Position numbers and translations under genes: made by a program. Below, one piece after another: positions 24,001-35,360 of a DNA stretch of 64,000 bases. A model generated the notes under the pieces. The model made no database searches. It saw nothing but the letters and a program-made list of their open reading frames with translations, and was not told the DNA's origin. The stretch's first letter is position 1; the number at the start of each line of letters is the position of its first letter. Source of the DNA: Kappaphycus alvarezii (taxonomy: Eukaryota > Rhodophyta > Florideophyceae > Gigartinales > Solieriaceae); the NCBI GenBank assembly GCA_002205965.3, contig NADL03000591.1, positions 496,001 to 560,000 of the forward strand, read 5' to 3'.

Positions 24001-27000
24001 CGTGGTAAAATAGTAGATAACTGAATAGAATCTAATAATTTGAGTAACTAAATTATAGGCATTGGCAAAGCCTGCTAATTGTGATTTAGAGGATATGAAA
24101 TTGTTCAACTTACTTTTTAGTACAAAAATTATAGAAGCAATGGAAAGTGAAACTACATTCAAAATTATATTGCAGCAACGATGGGAGCAAAATTGACTGA
24201 TATCGATGGAGGAAAATTTGAGCACAATATGTCCACAATTTTCAGAATTAGTTTAAAATTGTACAGGCGCGATCTCTAATAGTTACTAAGAGATTTTTCC
24301 AAGTGTTAACGGGGATAGTCAGACAGAATTTGATACAGAGAGGTATTCGAAAGGTTTGTAGGTGTACGTAGGCATCCTCTGGGTTTTAATTAATGCAATA
24401 AAAAGTGAAAACATTATTTTAAATAGAGTAAAAGAAGATATTAAAGCTCAGTTGGTAATATATGGAAAGTGGGTTGTTTGGAAATAAAGTATTTTATTCA
24501 AAGAGTCATGTTTGTAAAGAATATTGTAAATAAAAAATCTTTACTCTAAATTATTAAACAATGTAATGAAGAGCTATGTAATCGAGTGAATGGGTAACTT
24601 ATGACCAGCAGCAGATAAATTGATTTTGTGGCACGGGAGGACATTTATTAACTACTTTTATGGATTCTTTGTTGAGGAATGTGGTAGGGTCTTCATATAT
24701 TCAATTTTACAAGATTAATTTGCATCTGAGATATCTACGGATGGTCAATTAAGTGTTTCAAATGAGAAAATAAGTACACTTTTAATTTGTAGAGACAAAG
24801 ATCTATATTAACGGATCGGAAGAGGAAAACAGTCTGAAATGGATGAGAAGTGCAGATCATAAGGAAAATAGGAACCTAGAAGCAAACAGGATTATATAAT
24901 GAGAGGGATGATAGGTTTCAGTTGGGTGGAATGTTGTGATATATAACAGAGAGGGATGATAGGCTTCAGTTGGGTGGAATGTTGTGATACATAATTTTTT
25001 CGTTTTCATATGAATCACAAAATTAATTATTGGAGGACCAAATCTTCTCAAAGCAATTTCAGAGCTGGAAACACATCTTCCCAATCTGGGAAAAATTTCC
25101 ACCTTGATATTCGAAGTTTCAGTGTTTCCGCGGCGAATTAGGGCTACAAACTATCATAACTGGCATAGAAGTCTGTTACGGAATCGAAAGAATGATTTAG
25201 AGCGTATTGTTTCATTGCACACTACATCCACAGCGCAGTGTGATTTGAATTTCTTTCAAGGAATCGCAGCACAATAACTTAGTTCTACTATTACGTATTC
25301 AGAGTATGAGTAAAACTCTACCTATAATTTAAAGCAATTTACGTGTACTGCGCCGCAACTTTTACTTGTTTTTACTAATAAAATATTTGACATTTTCGTG
25401 AATTATATACACTGTTATTCAAGCGTCTTGTACCAAATAGAACACTGGGACAAAACGTATGCCCGATACCTTCCCCCAGTTCTGAGATGTTTACAGTATC
25501 ACTTACTGTACATGCTCATGAGAAAGTTTAAAAGTACCCGAATCCGCTAATTGACTCCGATTGCCTAAATTAATAAAAATAAATTTAATGCCAAATATTA
25601 GTATACACTACAAATATTTTGAACATTTGCAAATACTATGATTAGGATTGACTCCCTATCAAAGATATCGAAGTAATATCTACCAATCCTATACCTACAT
25701 TTCTATACATAAATTAAAAAATATATTCCACTTCCTTTAAAGCATTAACAACTTCCCGCGTAGCATTTCTTAGCTCTAAAAAATTGGACTAATTTCGGTG
25801 AAGTAATTTCCGATAACTCATAATGTCGTTTTCCTGAGAAATACAAATGCTACATTTTACTTTCTCAATTCAAAACTAAAAAGAGTATATTCCAAACTCC
25901 TTCCTTTTTCCTATCCGCGATACACTCCTCGTTGTTTGTAACTGAATGAAGCAATGATGCTTTTCAGATTAATCGTTTAGCCTCTCTGGCTTAGATGGAT
26001 TCCTGTCTTATTTGCATGCAAAGGGAGCTGAGGAGAGTTTATGTGAAGCGCAAAGAAAGATGTTGATATTGCGTTTCATATATTTCTAACTAAGTTTGAG
26101 GAAAGTCTAGTAATTGTTATGCATGGCACACAAGACTATGGGAGACTCAAGAGAATGTATCAGAATACTAGCGGAACTTTATTGAATTGATTATGCATTC
26201 CTGTTGGGAAGTAATGGAATTTTCACTTATCCTTTTCTTGTCTTATAATTTCATTCTCGCAGTACTTTATTCTTCATAGTTTACATCATTCGTGACACTA
26301 GTTGGCAGTTGGTGTTCAATTAATTTTAGTCTGATTTCAATTCCACTGAAGACCTCATCATTCTGCATCAGGAATGTTATATGAACTGTCTGGAAGGCTA
26401 CTATGTCGTGAAAGAGACATATAGTACGTACCTTAGTTAGAGGTACCTCTACGTCTAAACCGCCATACGTATCTGTGACTGATTTCTCACATACCGTGAC
26501 TAAAGTTTTTTGTCTCCAATCTCCACAGTGAATTTGTTCGGTGTCACATTTTTGATCGCATTTTTCTTCGCGTATACAATGGAACAGCAGTTTTGGTCAA
26601 GTAAGAGTTGGATTTTAAGAGTGCTGTTGGCTTTTCAAGACTATTTATATCATGATGAACTATATTCATTCTTCATGCACTTATCTCTACGTGTTCGAGC
26701 CCTGAACCAGGCATTATTCAAAGATAATTGAAGAAATAAAATCAAAATTTGTTTGCATGAGCGTAATAATATAGTAAGTAGCGAGCAACGTTTCGTGTAT
26801 CTCTTAGCAAGAAATTAGATAGGTGTAACAATCAACAAGCAAAAAAATCTAACACCTTTCTATAATAAACCTAAAAGATAAGGTTTGACTAGGGAGGCTA
26901 AGCTCTTTATGTTGCTGGGTGCGATATATCACAGAAGCAGTGCACATGGACAACGGGCACAAACAAGCTGCTGGAAAGGCAGAGTATTCACTCTTCCCTT

Positions 27001-28860
27001 CTGGAATACACTGCGGGTCGCGACAGCGACCGCGTATTCGTATTTTTTCTTCGATGTCGTTGAAGGCGGGGAACTCAAAGAGTCTAATCCTAGTTGCACA
27101 AAGTAACATCCCAATTTCGTTCGTCCTGGGAGATTTTTACGGAAACAGAAAATATTTACGAGTTCTATGGCATGGAAGTGTGCGGAGAGTATTCAGAGAT
27201 AAACTGCGCAAGCAGGAGGCGGGTGAAGATCTGTAGCGCATGCACCACTTGGAGGCTAAATGCAAAGCTAGTTACGAAGTCCCGAAGTTTGTGAAATTAA
27301 GCAAATATTTTAGTCTCTGTCCTATTCCCTACAGTGATACTAAACTTTTTTGTAATATTTATGTTAGAGGTCCGCAGTTTATATTTATTGCCATTCATCG
27401 ATTAGTATTTTTGTTTTGGAACTATTTTCACTATATTCAGTGGGGAATATTTTGATGTCCTACAGTTAGTATTTTATAATTCACTGGATATAATTATTTC
27501 ATTTATATTCCAATTAAAATTATGATATGGATGAATGCCTACCTAGAAAATACTAGAATAAATATTGCCGAGCCTAAATCATGTTTACCTAAATTATTGA
27601 GCATTTTTCCGATTTTTAGTAGCATATTTAATTTTGCCTTGAGAATACATAGGCCTAGGTTGGTGGAAATATTTTAAAATTTTCGGATCATCTAACTACC
27701 TTCATAGCTCATCTATTATTACAAATTGGTTTTCTATTTATATTTTCATTTGAGCCAATTCAGAGAATTAATCATTTTCAAGTTGGAACTATTTATTCTT
27801 TAATCTACCTATTTCAACAATTAAAAAAGTCCTTGCCAAGGAAAATAAATTTGAAGAAAAGCAGCGAGTGAAGCTAGGCGTCAGGAAGACTTCTGGCCAT
27901 CGTCACCTTAGGCGCCAAAGATATCAATCTCTACTGGGGAACGGAGGATATTTTTCTCATGGCAGCTTCGTGGGAATTGGCTGCCATTTTGCTGGTAAGC
28001 TCTTTACGACTTCTTCGTTCCGCTGCGATATCAGCATCAAACGCTTCGCATATTCCCTGGTACGTGAAGCTCTCCTAGAACGGAGATTTTGTTGCGACGT
28101 CGTATGAAACAGGAAGCGATGGCATGGTGTTAGTGGTGTCAGATCTAGGGTGCTTTAAGATATCCACAGGACGCGCATTCAGTCCAATAAGTAAGCATTT
28201 CACCTCATGTTGGACTCTTATTTGACGTTTCATCTGTTTCGTAAAGCAAATAAACACAGAAATCCTCTTGATGAATGAAATAATGAAATAAGCAGATTAA
28301 ATACTTTAATTTGTAATCAATCCCTACTAAAACAACTGTCGCCTTGTCCGTATGTACCTAAACGCCCTGAGATTGGCCCATCTGCTGAGAAGCACCCGCA
28401 AATGCATAGACAGGACTATGGTTGTTGCGACAGGAATTCGTCCAATGTGCAAAATTAATTTATCCAATATAAGTTTACAAAACTGCTACTGCTGCCTGCG
28501 CGAGAAAAAATCAAAATTAATGTTCCTGCTTCTTCTGTTTTTCTTCTCTGCTGTGGGAACTCATTGTTTTCATTTGTTTGATGTAGAGTTTGCTTTTATT
28601 TTCTAGCGCCCATCGTTGTCACTGCCTGTTGTTTGTTGTTGCACGCAATTTTCTGTAGTGCCTGCTGCTTGCTGTCACGTCCGATGTTATCGCTTCCTAT
28701 TTTTAGCTCTGCATGCTGTTTGTACTTGCCCTATATGTTGTCTGGAAGTCAGAAGTGGAAAGGGGAAACAGAGATTAGTGAGAAGCTCCTAACTTGTGAT
28801 TCTGTCGGCTTCGCCGGACGCGATACGACCGAAGTTTGAAGCTTACTGACCCGCCCATGT
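21001..28860. other. Long AT-rich region without recognisable genes
   Basis: Both strands carry only short open frames with AT-driven amino-acid composition. I recognise no transposase, polymerase, RNA gene or long repeat apart from a 48-bp tandem duplication at 24901-24996. Two minus-strand frames at 23089-23593 are unusually rich in Ser, Lys and Cys-Pro pairs and overlap each other, which suggests one broken coding frame, but no family is evident. Short frames near 26.9-27.3 kb and 27.9-28.1 kb are somewhat GC-richer and may be transposon scraps. Confidence 0.5.
24901..24996. repeat. 48-bp tandem duplication
   Basis: Two adjacent 48-bp units (24901-24948 and 24949-24996) start GAGAGGGATGATAGG and match at all but about five positions. 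No further copies follow. Confidence 0.85.
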
Positions 28861-29365
28861 TTGACTAGGACTCAAGAAAGAAGTTGGAGAAGATTTTAGT
28901 GTTTTCTTTTTCCCATCCTTTGGAAGATTCATTTCAACCGCCCGTTGGCGCAAAGTCCCCGACACCTTCAACCACGGGATCTGGGCCGAGCTCCGTCATT
29001 CTGCGCCCATTCCTCGACCGACTTCTATCACGCTACTACCTCCACGGCGTCCTCCTTCTATGCGATTTTCGTATAAAGAGGGGCGTCCTCCTCAGCTAAA
29101 TCTACTCGCTCCTTGACTCAACTGACTTGGTCCTCGACAAAACCGTCTTCACCCTCTCAACGCGGTGCTCCGCTCCATCCCTGAGGAGACGTGCGAGCCG
29201 TGTGACTTTCAGTCGAGCCGCATTATGTTGTGGAATTTCCAGACAACCACGGACGAAACCGTGGCCAATATCGGTTCTGCGGGGCGGTCTCTTTTTGCAC
29301 GTTGGGGAACGCGTAAGACTTCCGCCGCTACCTCGCCAGCAAGAACCACAACAGGATAATTTCTT
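28861..29365 (+). other. GC-rich coding-like patch, unidentified
   Basis: A sharp rise in GC within AT-rich DNA coincides with three overlapping plus-strand open frames (28884-29099, 29127-29372, 29165-29359). Combining frames gives a plausible protein with a Cys-x2-Cys near 29195 and an Arg-rich end, which would fit a retroelement gag, but I cannot name it. It is probably a decayed insertion. Confidence 0.35.
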
Positions 29366-30823
29366 CGGTTAGTGGTGAAAGATTTTAATCAAATTACGTG
29401 ATTTAAAATCCGAAAACTATTCTGCAAGTGTTTAGGTTTCATCAGCATTCGCGAAGTACTGCCCTCCAGCCCCCTTTCAACGGTGTCAATCCTTGCTCTG
29501 AGTGCACGCGAAGCAGCTAAGGAGCCATTTGTATAAGAAAGTAGTCCACAGCGATCCCAAAACGTATAAGTCACTTTTTAGCTTAAAAGTTTAGTTCAGT
29601 TAGTCAATTTTCTCCTAATTCTATTTCAGTACTCGTGGCCGATATGGACCATCCAGTTCTAAACTGAATAATCGATCATTATGTATAAACTGTAAATATT
29701 GACTCAGTACATATCTACTCTTTACTCCCACTAAATATGTGAGTCCTCCTCACAATTTACATCTTTTTATACACCAGCATGGAAATTGGGTGCGGTTACT
29801 TACATATGAAGGAAGTGATTTTTCTAAAGAAGATTCAGAAATCATGTAGAATCACTGTAGTTTTACTATTTGTCTGTTCCGCTGGCATAGATGTTCTAAG
29901 CAAATCTTTGAGTCGGCAGGGCCTTTAATATCAAGTCTTATGGTTTCAAAGAGTGAACTTACTTCCAGAACAATATGTGCATTCGACGCTAATTGCCACT
30001 ATATGGGTTTTACGATGAGACTCGATTAAGTTTGGGAGCTTGGACGCCATGATGAGTTCTGAAATGCCATCAACCTGAATTTAACTCCTCCAGTGTATTG
30101 TTAAACCCATGAATGCGCTTACTGCAAATTGATACTGTCAGCAATAGAGCTCCTAATCTCTTTATGGTCCGAGATGATAGAAGCACAATTCAAGCTATAG
30201 AAAGGCCCCATTACGCTTCGTTCGTCGTCTTCCCGAAAAAGTATCAAATTTATTACCAACTGACGACCAATGAACTCTACTTCTGGGTGAAAACACGTCC
30301 TCGTTTACCGTTGACACTGAGTCGAAGTATCGAGGAAACACAGGACTAAGGACTCTGCGAGTGGTTACGCCCGTCTGTCCGCGTGGTACATCCGTTCTAC
30401 CATCTTATTGACTACGAATAGCAACTCTGGACAGAAGTTGCGGACTGTTGTGAAGTGCGTCGCGTACATTGCATGACCGTCTCTTAGTTGGTAAGACTAG
30501 CAACGCTTTCGTCTGAGAGTCGCCCTCTCCTCCGTTGACAAATAGTACGGTTACAAACTACGTAGATAGTTCAACATGATGGCGTGAGTCAGTTGTACTC
30601 TGGAAATTCAGTAAGCTTTCGCTTGTGATTGACCCCATTTTCCTATGCATTGAACTTTTGTTGGTGTGGACATGATCATAAAAGTTGTTTGCTTTCTCAA
30701 TGAGTATAGATATCGCAATTGAAACTCTGATGGGAAGACTGACTGAATTTGATGCCAGCTTTAATTTCAGCTGGAATCATGCAGATAGGATTCCTAAATG
30801 GAACTCAAGCAGTGGGCGAAAGA
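29366..30823. other. No gene recognised
   Basis: AT-rich spacer leading up to the short LTR element. The 78-codon frame at 30113-30349 has no recognised domain. Confidence 0.45.
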
Positions 30824-30932
30824 TGTAGGACATTACTGTTGGTAAATTAGCATCTCACCACTTAAGTAACGGCTACCCCGCGTAACCTACGACACACCCG
30901 GCCAACCTTTATCAGTGAACCTACTTCCTGCA
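30824..30932 (+). repeat. 5' LTR of the short gag-only element
   Basis: Begins TGTAGGACATTACTG and ends TTCCTGCA. It shares CTTAAGTAMCGGCTACC and CTACGACACACCCGGCC with the 3' LTR, where the two blocks are separated by the Tc1 insertion. Confidence 0.75.
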
Positions 30933-31079
30933 TGATAGCATCGCGATCTTAGCAAGAGAACGCTCTACTAAGAATCAAAGCTTCCTGATCTCCGCGGGGA
31001 GTCAGGCTATAAGGGACTGGGGAACACTCCGCCGAATAGGTTTCCGTCAACGCCAAGGCCACTTGTCGTCGACACACTC

Positions 31080-31800
31080 AGACAACTTTACTTTTGAACA
31101 TCTCCATCATGTCACCCGATCTACACGTCTATCCTGGCATGAGCGCCACGCAAGCTGAGCTTGTGAAAAAGATCACAAACTTACCCAAGCGCCCTTCAAG
31201 CCTTCAAGCTGAAGATCCGTAGCCTTTCTCTCTCAATGGCATCTCTATTTGCGAAGTCAATAACCTCATCACGAGCCCGACGCCAAACCCTAAAACCATA
31301 CCAGACTAGTTGTTAAACGCTCTCAAAGAAGACTTCCGCGAGTTTCAAACCGAAGAAGAAATCTCGGAGCATTTTCAATGGCTCGTCGATCCATACTCGA
31401 TTTAAGATCTGGACAATTTTTGGAAGCTGAATCTGTACCGCATTCTTTTCACCTTCACGGGATGCTGCAGGAACCGATCAAGTTTATCTATAGACGAAAC
31501 GATCAAGTCCAATCTGTTGGGAGAAGACTGTGCTGACCGGGAGAATTCTAACCTTACCCGAGAGTACTACGACGATAATCAACCCGATTCGACCTCAATC
31601 AACGCCCCCAGGAGTCACCAAGAGAAGACCCACAGACTCGATCTCACGAAAAGCATCCAGACAGTCACCTCGATTTCCGGGCCATTGGAATGGATCACCG
31701 GAGAGGAATCGGACGCCTTCTAACATCGACTCCAACTCATTCTAGATCAAGAGTAAGCCTTCCAGATCCCAGAGATATTCCGCGTCACTGTGGGCAAGTC
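31080..31800 (+). pseudogene. gag relic of the short LTR element
   Basis: Homologous to the gag at 12736-14450: E-D-F-R-E-F near 31330, D-L-D-N-F-W-K near 31408, F-T-G-C-C-R-N-R near 31455, I-K-S-N-L-L near 31502 and L-D-L-T-K-S-I-Q-T near 31638-31665. The best open frame is 31517-31723. Stops upstream and frame changes interrupt it. If expressed when intact it would supply only a capsid-type protein. Confidence 0.65.
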
Positions 31801-31885
31801 GTCGGGTTAGAAGGGTCGTTGGGCTAAAATGGTAACCATTTTCGGCCGGTGTTAGTGTGATAACTCTCGAAAAAAGAAGATAGAA

Positions 31886-31954
31886 TGTAGTAAATTACAG
31901 TAAATACAGTACAGTAACATCTCACTGCTTAAGTACCGGCTACCCTGCGTTATC
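31886..31954 (+). repeat. 3' LTR, left part (interrupted by Tc1)
   Basis: Begins TGTAGTAAATTACAG after a purine tract and stops at GCGTTA, where the sequence of the Tc1 end starts. The continuation is at 33479-33523. Confidence 0.7.
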
Positions 31955-33478
31955 TATATAATTATACGGACACCGCCTTTTTTAAAATATCAGAGAATGT
32001 AAACGTTACAGTAGAAAACTAACTTCTAAAATGAATTCCTCGCATCAAATAATATACACAGAGCAGATTTGTTACCTGCCTCACAATAATACAGCAAGCC
32101 GGGCTGTGAAGGATAATAAGGAGTGGCAATAAGTAAAAATGATAGGTTTATTGGGATTATACATTCCTTCAGTACCTTTTACGCTCGCCATTCTTCTTCA
32201 GTACCTCAATTAGACTCATGGGCTTGCTTTTTGCTGAGCTACGAAGCAACTCAAGAATAATTTTTGCACCCTAATCTTGCACACACTCCATTCACTCCCT
32301 TCTGTTCTGAAAATTTCTGGCATCTGCATATAAACGTCTTACCAAAATCCCCCAGAGGTTTTCTATGGGATTTAAGTCCGGGGACCTCGCGGGACACGGA
32401 AGAACATTGACAGAATTGCTCTCAAACCAATACTTCTTGTGCTTTGAAGTGTGAATTACCGGATTTTTCTCCTGAAAATCCAGTTGTTTTGGTACTTAAC
32501 GGCAGCGAAAGGTATCGAATGCTCTTGTAAAGGTTTGGTGTTCTTGTAGGAGTCCTGATTTCCATCTATAAACACCAATCGGGTCTTTTCCTCAAACAAA
32601 AATGCAGCCCATAGCATCAACCCCCCTTCACCATTTTTATGCCGACCAAAAAACGTTTTTTCCTGGCGAAGATCATGCCAGTACGACATCCAGCCATCAA
32701 GTCCGTTTAATCGAAACTTCTTTTCATCGCTGAATACCACTCAGGTTCATTTCATATCATCCCAAGTGACTTGATTTTCGGCAAATAAAACTCGATTTTC
32801 TTTGTGCTTTGTATTCAACTTAGGAGCCTTCTGAAATTCTTTTTGAATTTCAAGTGTTCACATGAATTCAGCAGTTGCCTTATTCTCCTTGGTTTAATGG
32901 GAAGATTGAGAGATTTTTGAAGACTAGAAGGAAATGAATGTCCCTTTGATGCTTCTCGAAAAAGGTGACGACATGCCGCTTCGCTTATTTTGGGCGGGCA
33001 ACCGGACCGTTTTTTCTTTCCGTAGGACTCAGAAGCCCTTATAAAGCGAGAATTGGCGTTTTTTGAGCGTTTGAGGTCGGCTTCAATGGCGCAAATGCTG
33101 CAGTTGGCTTTATTAAAAGCCATGATTTCTCTTTTTCGAAAAGACTGGGTCCGGGAGGAATGATGGAGGTGTTCGGTGGCTTTGACGTGAACTCTGGAGT
33201 GTTGCAGCCGTCTGTACTGTACATTATACATGGTTTTAATGTCACAATTCTAGCGGGAATAGCTAATTTGCAGTATACAAGTTTCATTGTCCGCATAATT
33301 ATTGCCACCATCTGTTAGCTTTTTTGAGTGAAATTCACTGAATCGATTGGCGGCTAGACACTATTCCTTGGTATTGAATGTTTTTTATACGCTTTCTCCG
33401 TTTCGGTAGTTGTTTTGCCGCAAAAAATCTCCTTTCGAAGTTATTTATAAAATGATGGTGTCCGCATAATTATTGCCG
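31955..33478 (-). mobile_element. Tc1/mariner transposon, about 1.5 kb, nested in the LTR
   Basis: The ends are inverted copies: left ATAATTATACGGACACC near 31960-31976, and the right end around 33457-33474, whose reverse complement reads ATAATTATGCGGACACC. The uninterrupted LTR at 30824-30932 gives the pre-insertion sequence GCGTAACCTACGACACACC, and insertion at the TA explains both junctions. A second copy of the right-end motif (TGTCCGCATAATTATTGCC) lies inside at about 33286-33304, giving an IR/DR arrangement. The transposase is on the minus strand and disrupted. Confidence 0.8.
32150..33231 (-). pseudogene. Tc1/mariner transposase, frame-disrupted
   Basis: On the minus strand the N-terminal part (33231-32815) is the paired-type helix-turn-helix region ending in an R-R-I-R-Q-L-L block. 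The core begins at 32740 with V-F-S-D-E-K-K-F, holding the first catalytic aspartate intact, followed by G-G-L-M-L-W-A-A-F. The second catalytic block (normally Q-D-N-A-P) is altered near 32450, and a stop interrupts there. In other frames S-P-D-L-N-P-I-E-N-L-W-G-I-L follows near 32360-32400 with the third acidic position. Best preserved of the three Tc1 copies, yet inactive as written. Confidence 0.75.
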
Positions 33479-33523
33479 GCACCCTACGACACACCCGGCC
33501 AATCTTTGCTTATTTCCTAAACA
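33479..33523 (+). repeat. 3' LTR, right part
   Basis: Continues the interrupted LTR with CCTACGACACACCCGGCCAA and ends near CTAAACA. Confidence 0.65.
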
Positions 33524-34459
33524 CAAGATGTGTATCAAAATTCCATAGTAAATGTTCAATAAGGGATTTGCAGAACTATTGCGTAAATTTTTTGTATCGT
33601 CGAGAGTCAGCGGGGAACGTTTTGAGTGCAATCCCTCAAACGGGTGTTATACTGCGCTTAGCATTTTTCCATCTGACAATTATATTCTAATTACTTAGAT
33701 GGGACCACTTGCACTGACAGGAACTAAATTAGAAGAATTGGGGAGAACTATAGACGAATTGCGGGTGTGGCGCGAATTGCAATGGCGTTGGAAGTTGCAC
33801 TATTTGAGTTTTACATTCTTTTACAGTAAGTCACTGTAAAGGATCTGAGTAGCCACGTGACCACCTTTGTCGCATGAGTACAGCACTGTCGAGTAGCGTT
33901 CCGTACAGGCAGAAATTTTCTGTTCTGTAGTACAGTAATTCTCTGCCAGTACGAGTTTGGACGGTCTGGCTTTGATACTGCGAATACTGTATCAAATTGC
34001 TTTCTGCAAGTGCTAGGGTTTTATGCAGATAACAGAGGGGCGAGGTATGGCTATCGATGTCTCCGAAAGACTACCGTCGCGACAGATAATCCTTTCGTGC
34101 TTTGTCGTTCCACATTGCATTGGCCTGCTGCGCTGAAAAATAACCCTCATTTTCAGGTTCAAAGTAGTTAACATTTGGCGCCAGGTGTTCTGCATTAACT
34201 ATGTAGTAACGGGCAAAACTGTGTTGCCTGAAAATAATAAATGTCTATCGGAGAAAGGAGATCCTGATCGAAATTTTCACACTTCAATCGGCGAAAGTGC
34301 CGCATTCCGCAGCTCCACCTTGTTAGGTTGAAAGCAAGCGAAAGCACAACCCGCCATACCGAGTTTTTGGCAAAGTGCTAAAATTTTCGAACTGCCATTT
34401 GGGTAATCTACCCGACGACGATGCGGTTGTTGCACTCTGTACGGAATTGCACTGATTTT
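33524..34459. other. Boundary between transposon and gene compartments; no gene recognised
   Basis: GC content rises across this stretch. It contains an 8-bp hairpin (TTTACAGT and ACTGTAAA at 33820-33840) and isolated TAGTACAGTA (33929-33938) and ATACTGTAT words. These foreshadow the motif clusters seen in the gene compartment. Short open frames at 34013-34547 are not convincing. Confidence 0.45.
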
Positions 34460-34487
34460 TACTGTACTGTACTGTTCTGTTCTGTAC
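34460..34487. promoter_or_regulatory. TACTGTAC motif cluster upstream of the Ulp1-like gene
   Basis: Two overlapping TACTGTAC units followed by TGTTCTGTTCTGTAC form a run of period 5. The same motif recurs in other intergenic regions of the right half. A regulatory role is inferred from position only. Confidence 0.4.
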
Positions 34488-35360
34488 GTGGAGTGGCTCG
34501 ATTTCGGCGTTAATGCTCTCCAGGTAACCGCCGGGTGCCCCACACAAGTGCGATGCGGGGACAGCGCATCAGACTCAAATTTTTTTCTTCAAGCCCACCA
34601 CCAGCTGACAAATCCACTTCTGGCCATCATCGGACCACTTTTGATTCGACCGTCGGCACCACATTTAAGAGTTCCTCCTCTCCAACCCCGCACCCCGTCC
34701 AAGCAGCCGCTTTCCACTGAAGTCGCCAACACTTTCATCATCTCAACTTTTCCCTTCCTTCTTCATCCAGAGGCGAGTCAAACATGGCCAGCACCAGCAC
34801 CGACTCACCCACGACCGGCAACCACCTTCAACACTCCCCAACCTCCCCCCGTCAACCCCTCTCTCCCCATCAACCTATTGAACCATCACTTGGCCCCTGT
34901 CTACTTCAACATCAGGGAAGGTTTTCAAATCGCATGCCAATCCGTCCAACAACTCGCATACCAATCCGTCCAGCAACTCTTTCGCACTCCCGCGACTTCT
35001 CCTGCTGCCGCTCCGCATCCGACCCCCAAGCAAGAACAACCTCCTCCCCCTTCCCCTTCCCCTCCTACTCCCTCAAATCTCACCCAAACACCATCTACCC
35101 CTTTCCGTTCTGTTCCTTCTACCCACTTCGGTCCCACGTCATCTATTCCCAACCCCCACCACTCCCTCGCCTCTATTCTTCAACCATCACCTACATCTTC
35201 CTCTGCATTCCCCTATGTCTCCTCAGCCCAAGTCGCCCCCTTTGAAAATCATTCCCCCTTCTCTTACAATCGCCCTCCTCCCTTGCGCAGACGAAATTCT
35301 CAATGTCATACCGTTCCTCGTCCTACCCGTCCCGCTCCGCCTGCGCAAACTACCCAGAAC
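34488..35360 (+). promoter_or_regulatory. Pyrimidine-rich leader of the Ulp1-like gene
   Basis: The plus strand is dominated by C and T for over 600 bases before the first in-frame ATG. Similar C/T-rich runs precede the starts of FEN1 and the metallopeptidase gene, so this looks like a common property of transcript leaders or promoters here. It may also encode a low-complexity N-terminal extension. Confidence 0.4.

Larger units (their letters stand above)
30824..33523 (+). mobile_element. Short gag-only LTR element (TR-GAG-like) containing a nested Tc1 element
   Basis: Two short LTRs of the same family as the 12.5-19.1 kb element (30824-30932 and 31886-31954 plus 33479-33523) flank about 950 bp of interior. 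The interior encodes only a gag-like relic. The sequence after the first LTR corresponds to the primer-binding region of the larger element; a purine tract (31869-31885) precedes the second LTR. No pol sequence is present, so this is either a deletion derivative or a non-autonomous element of the TR-GAG type mobilised by the larger family. Removing the nested Tc1 element leaves a unit of about 1.18 kb. Confidence 0.7.
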
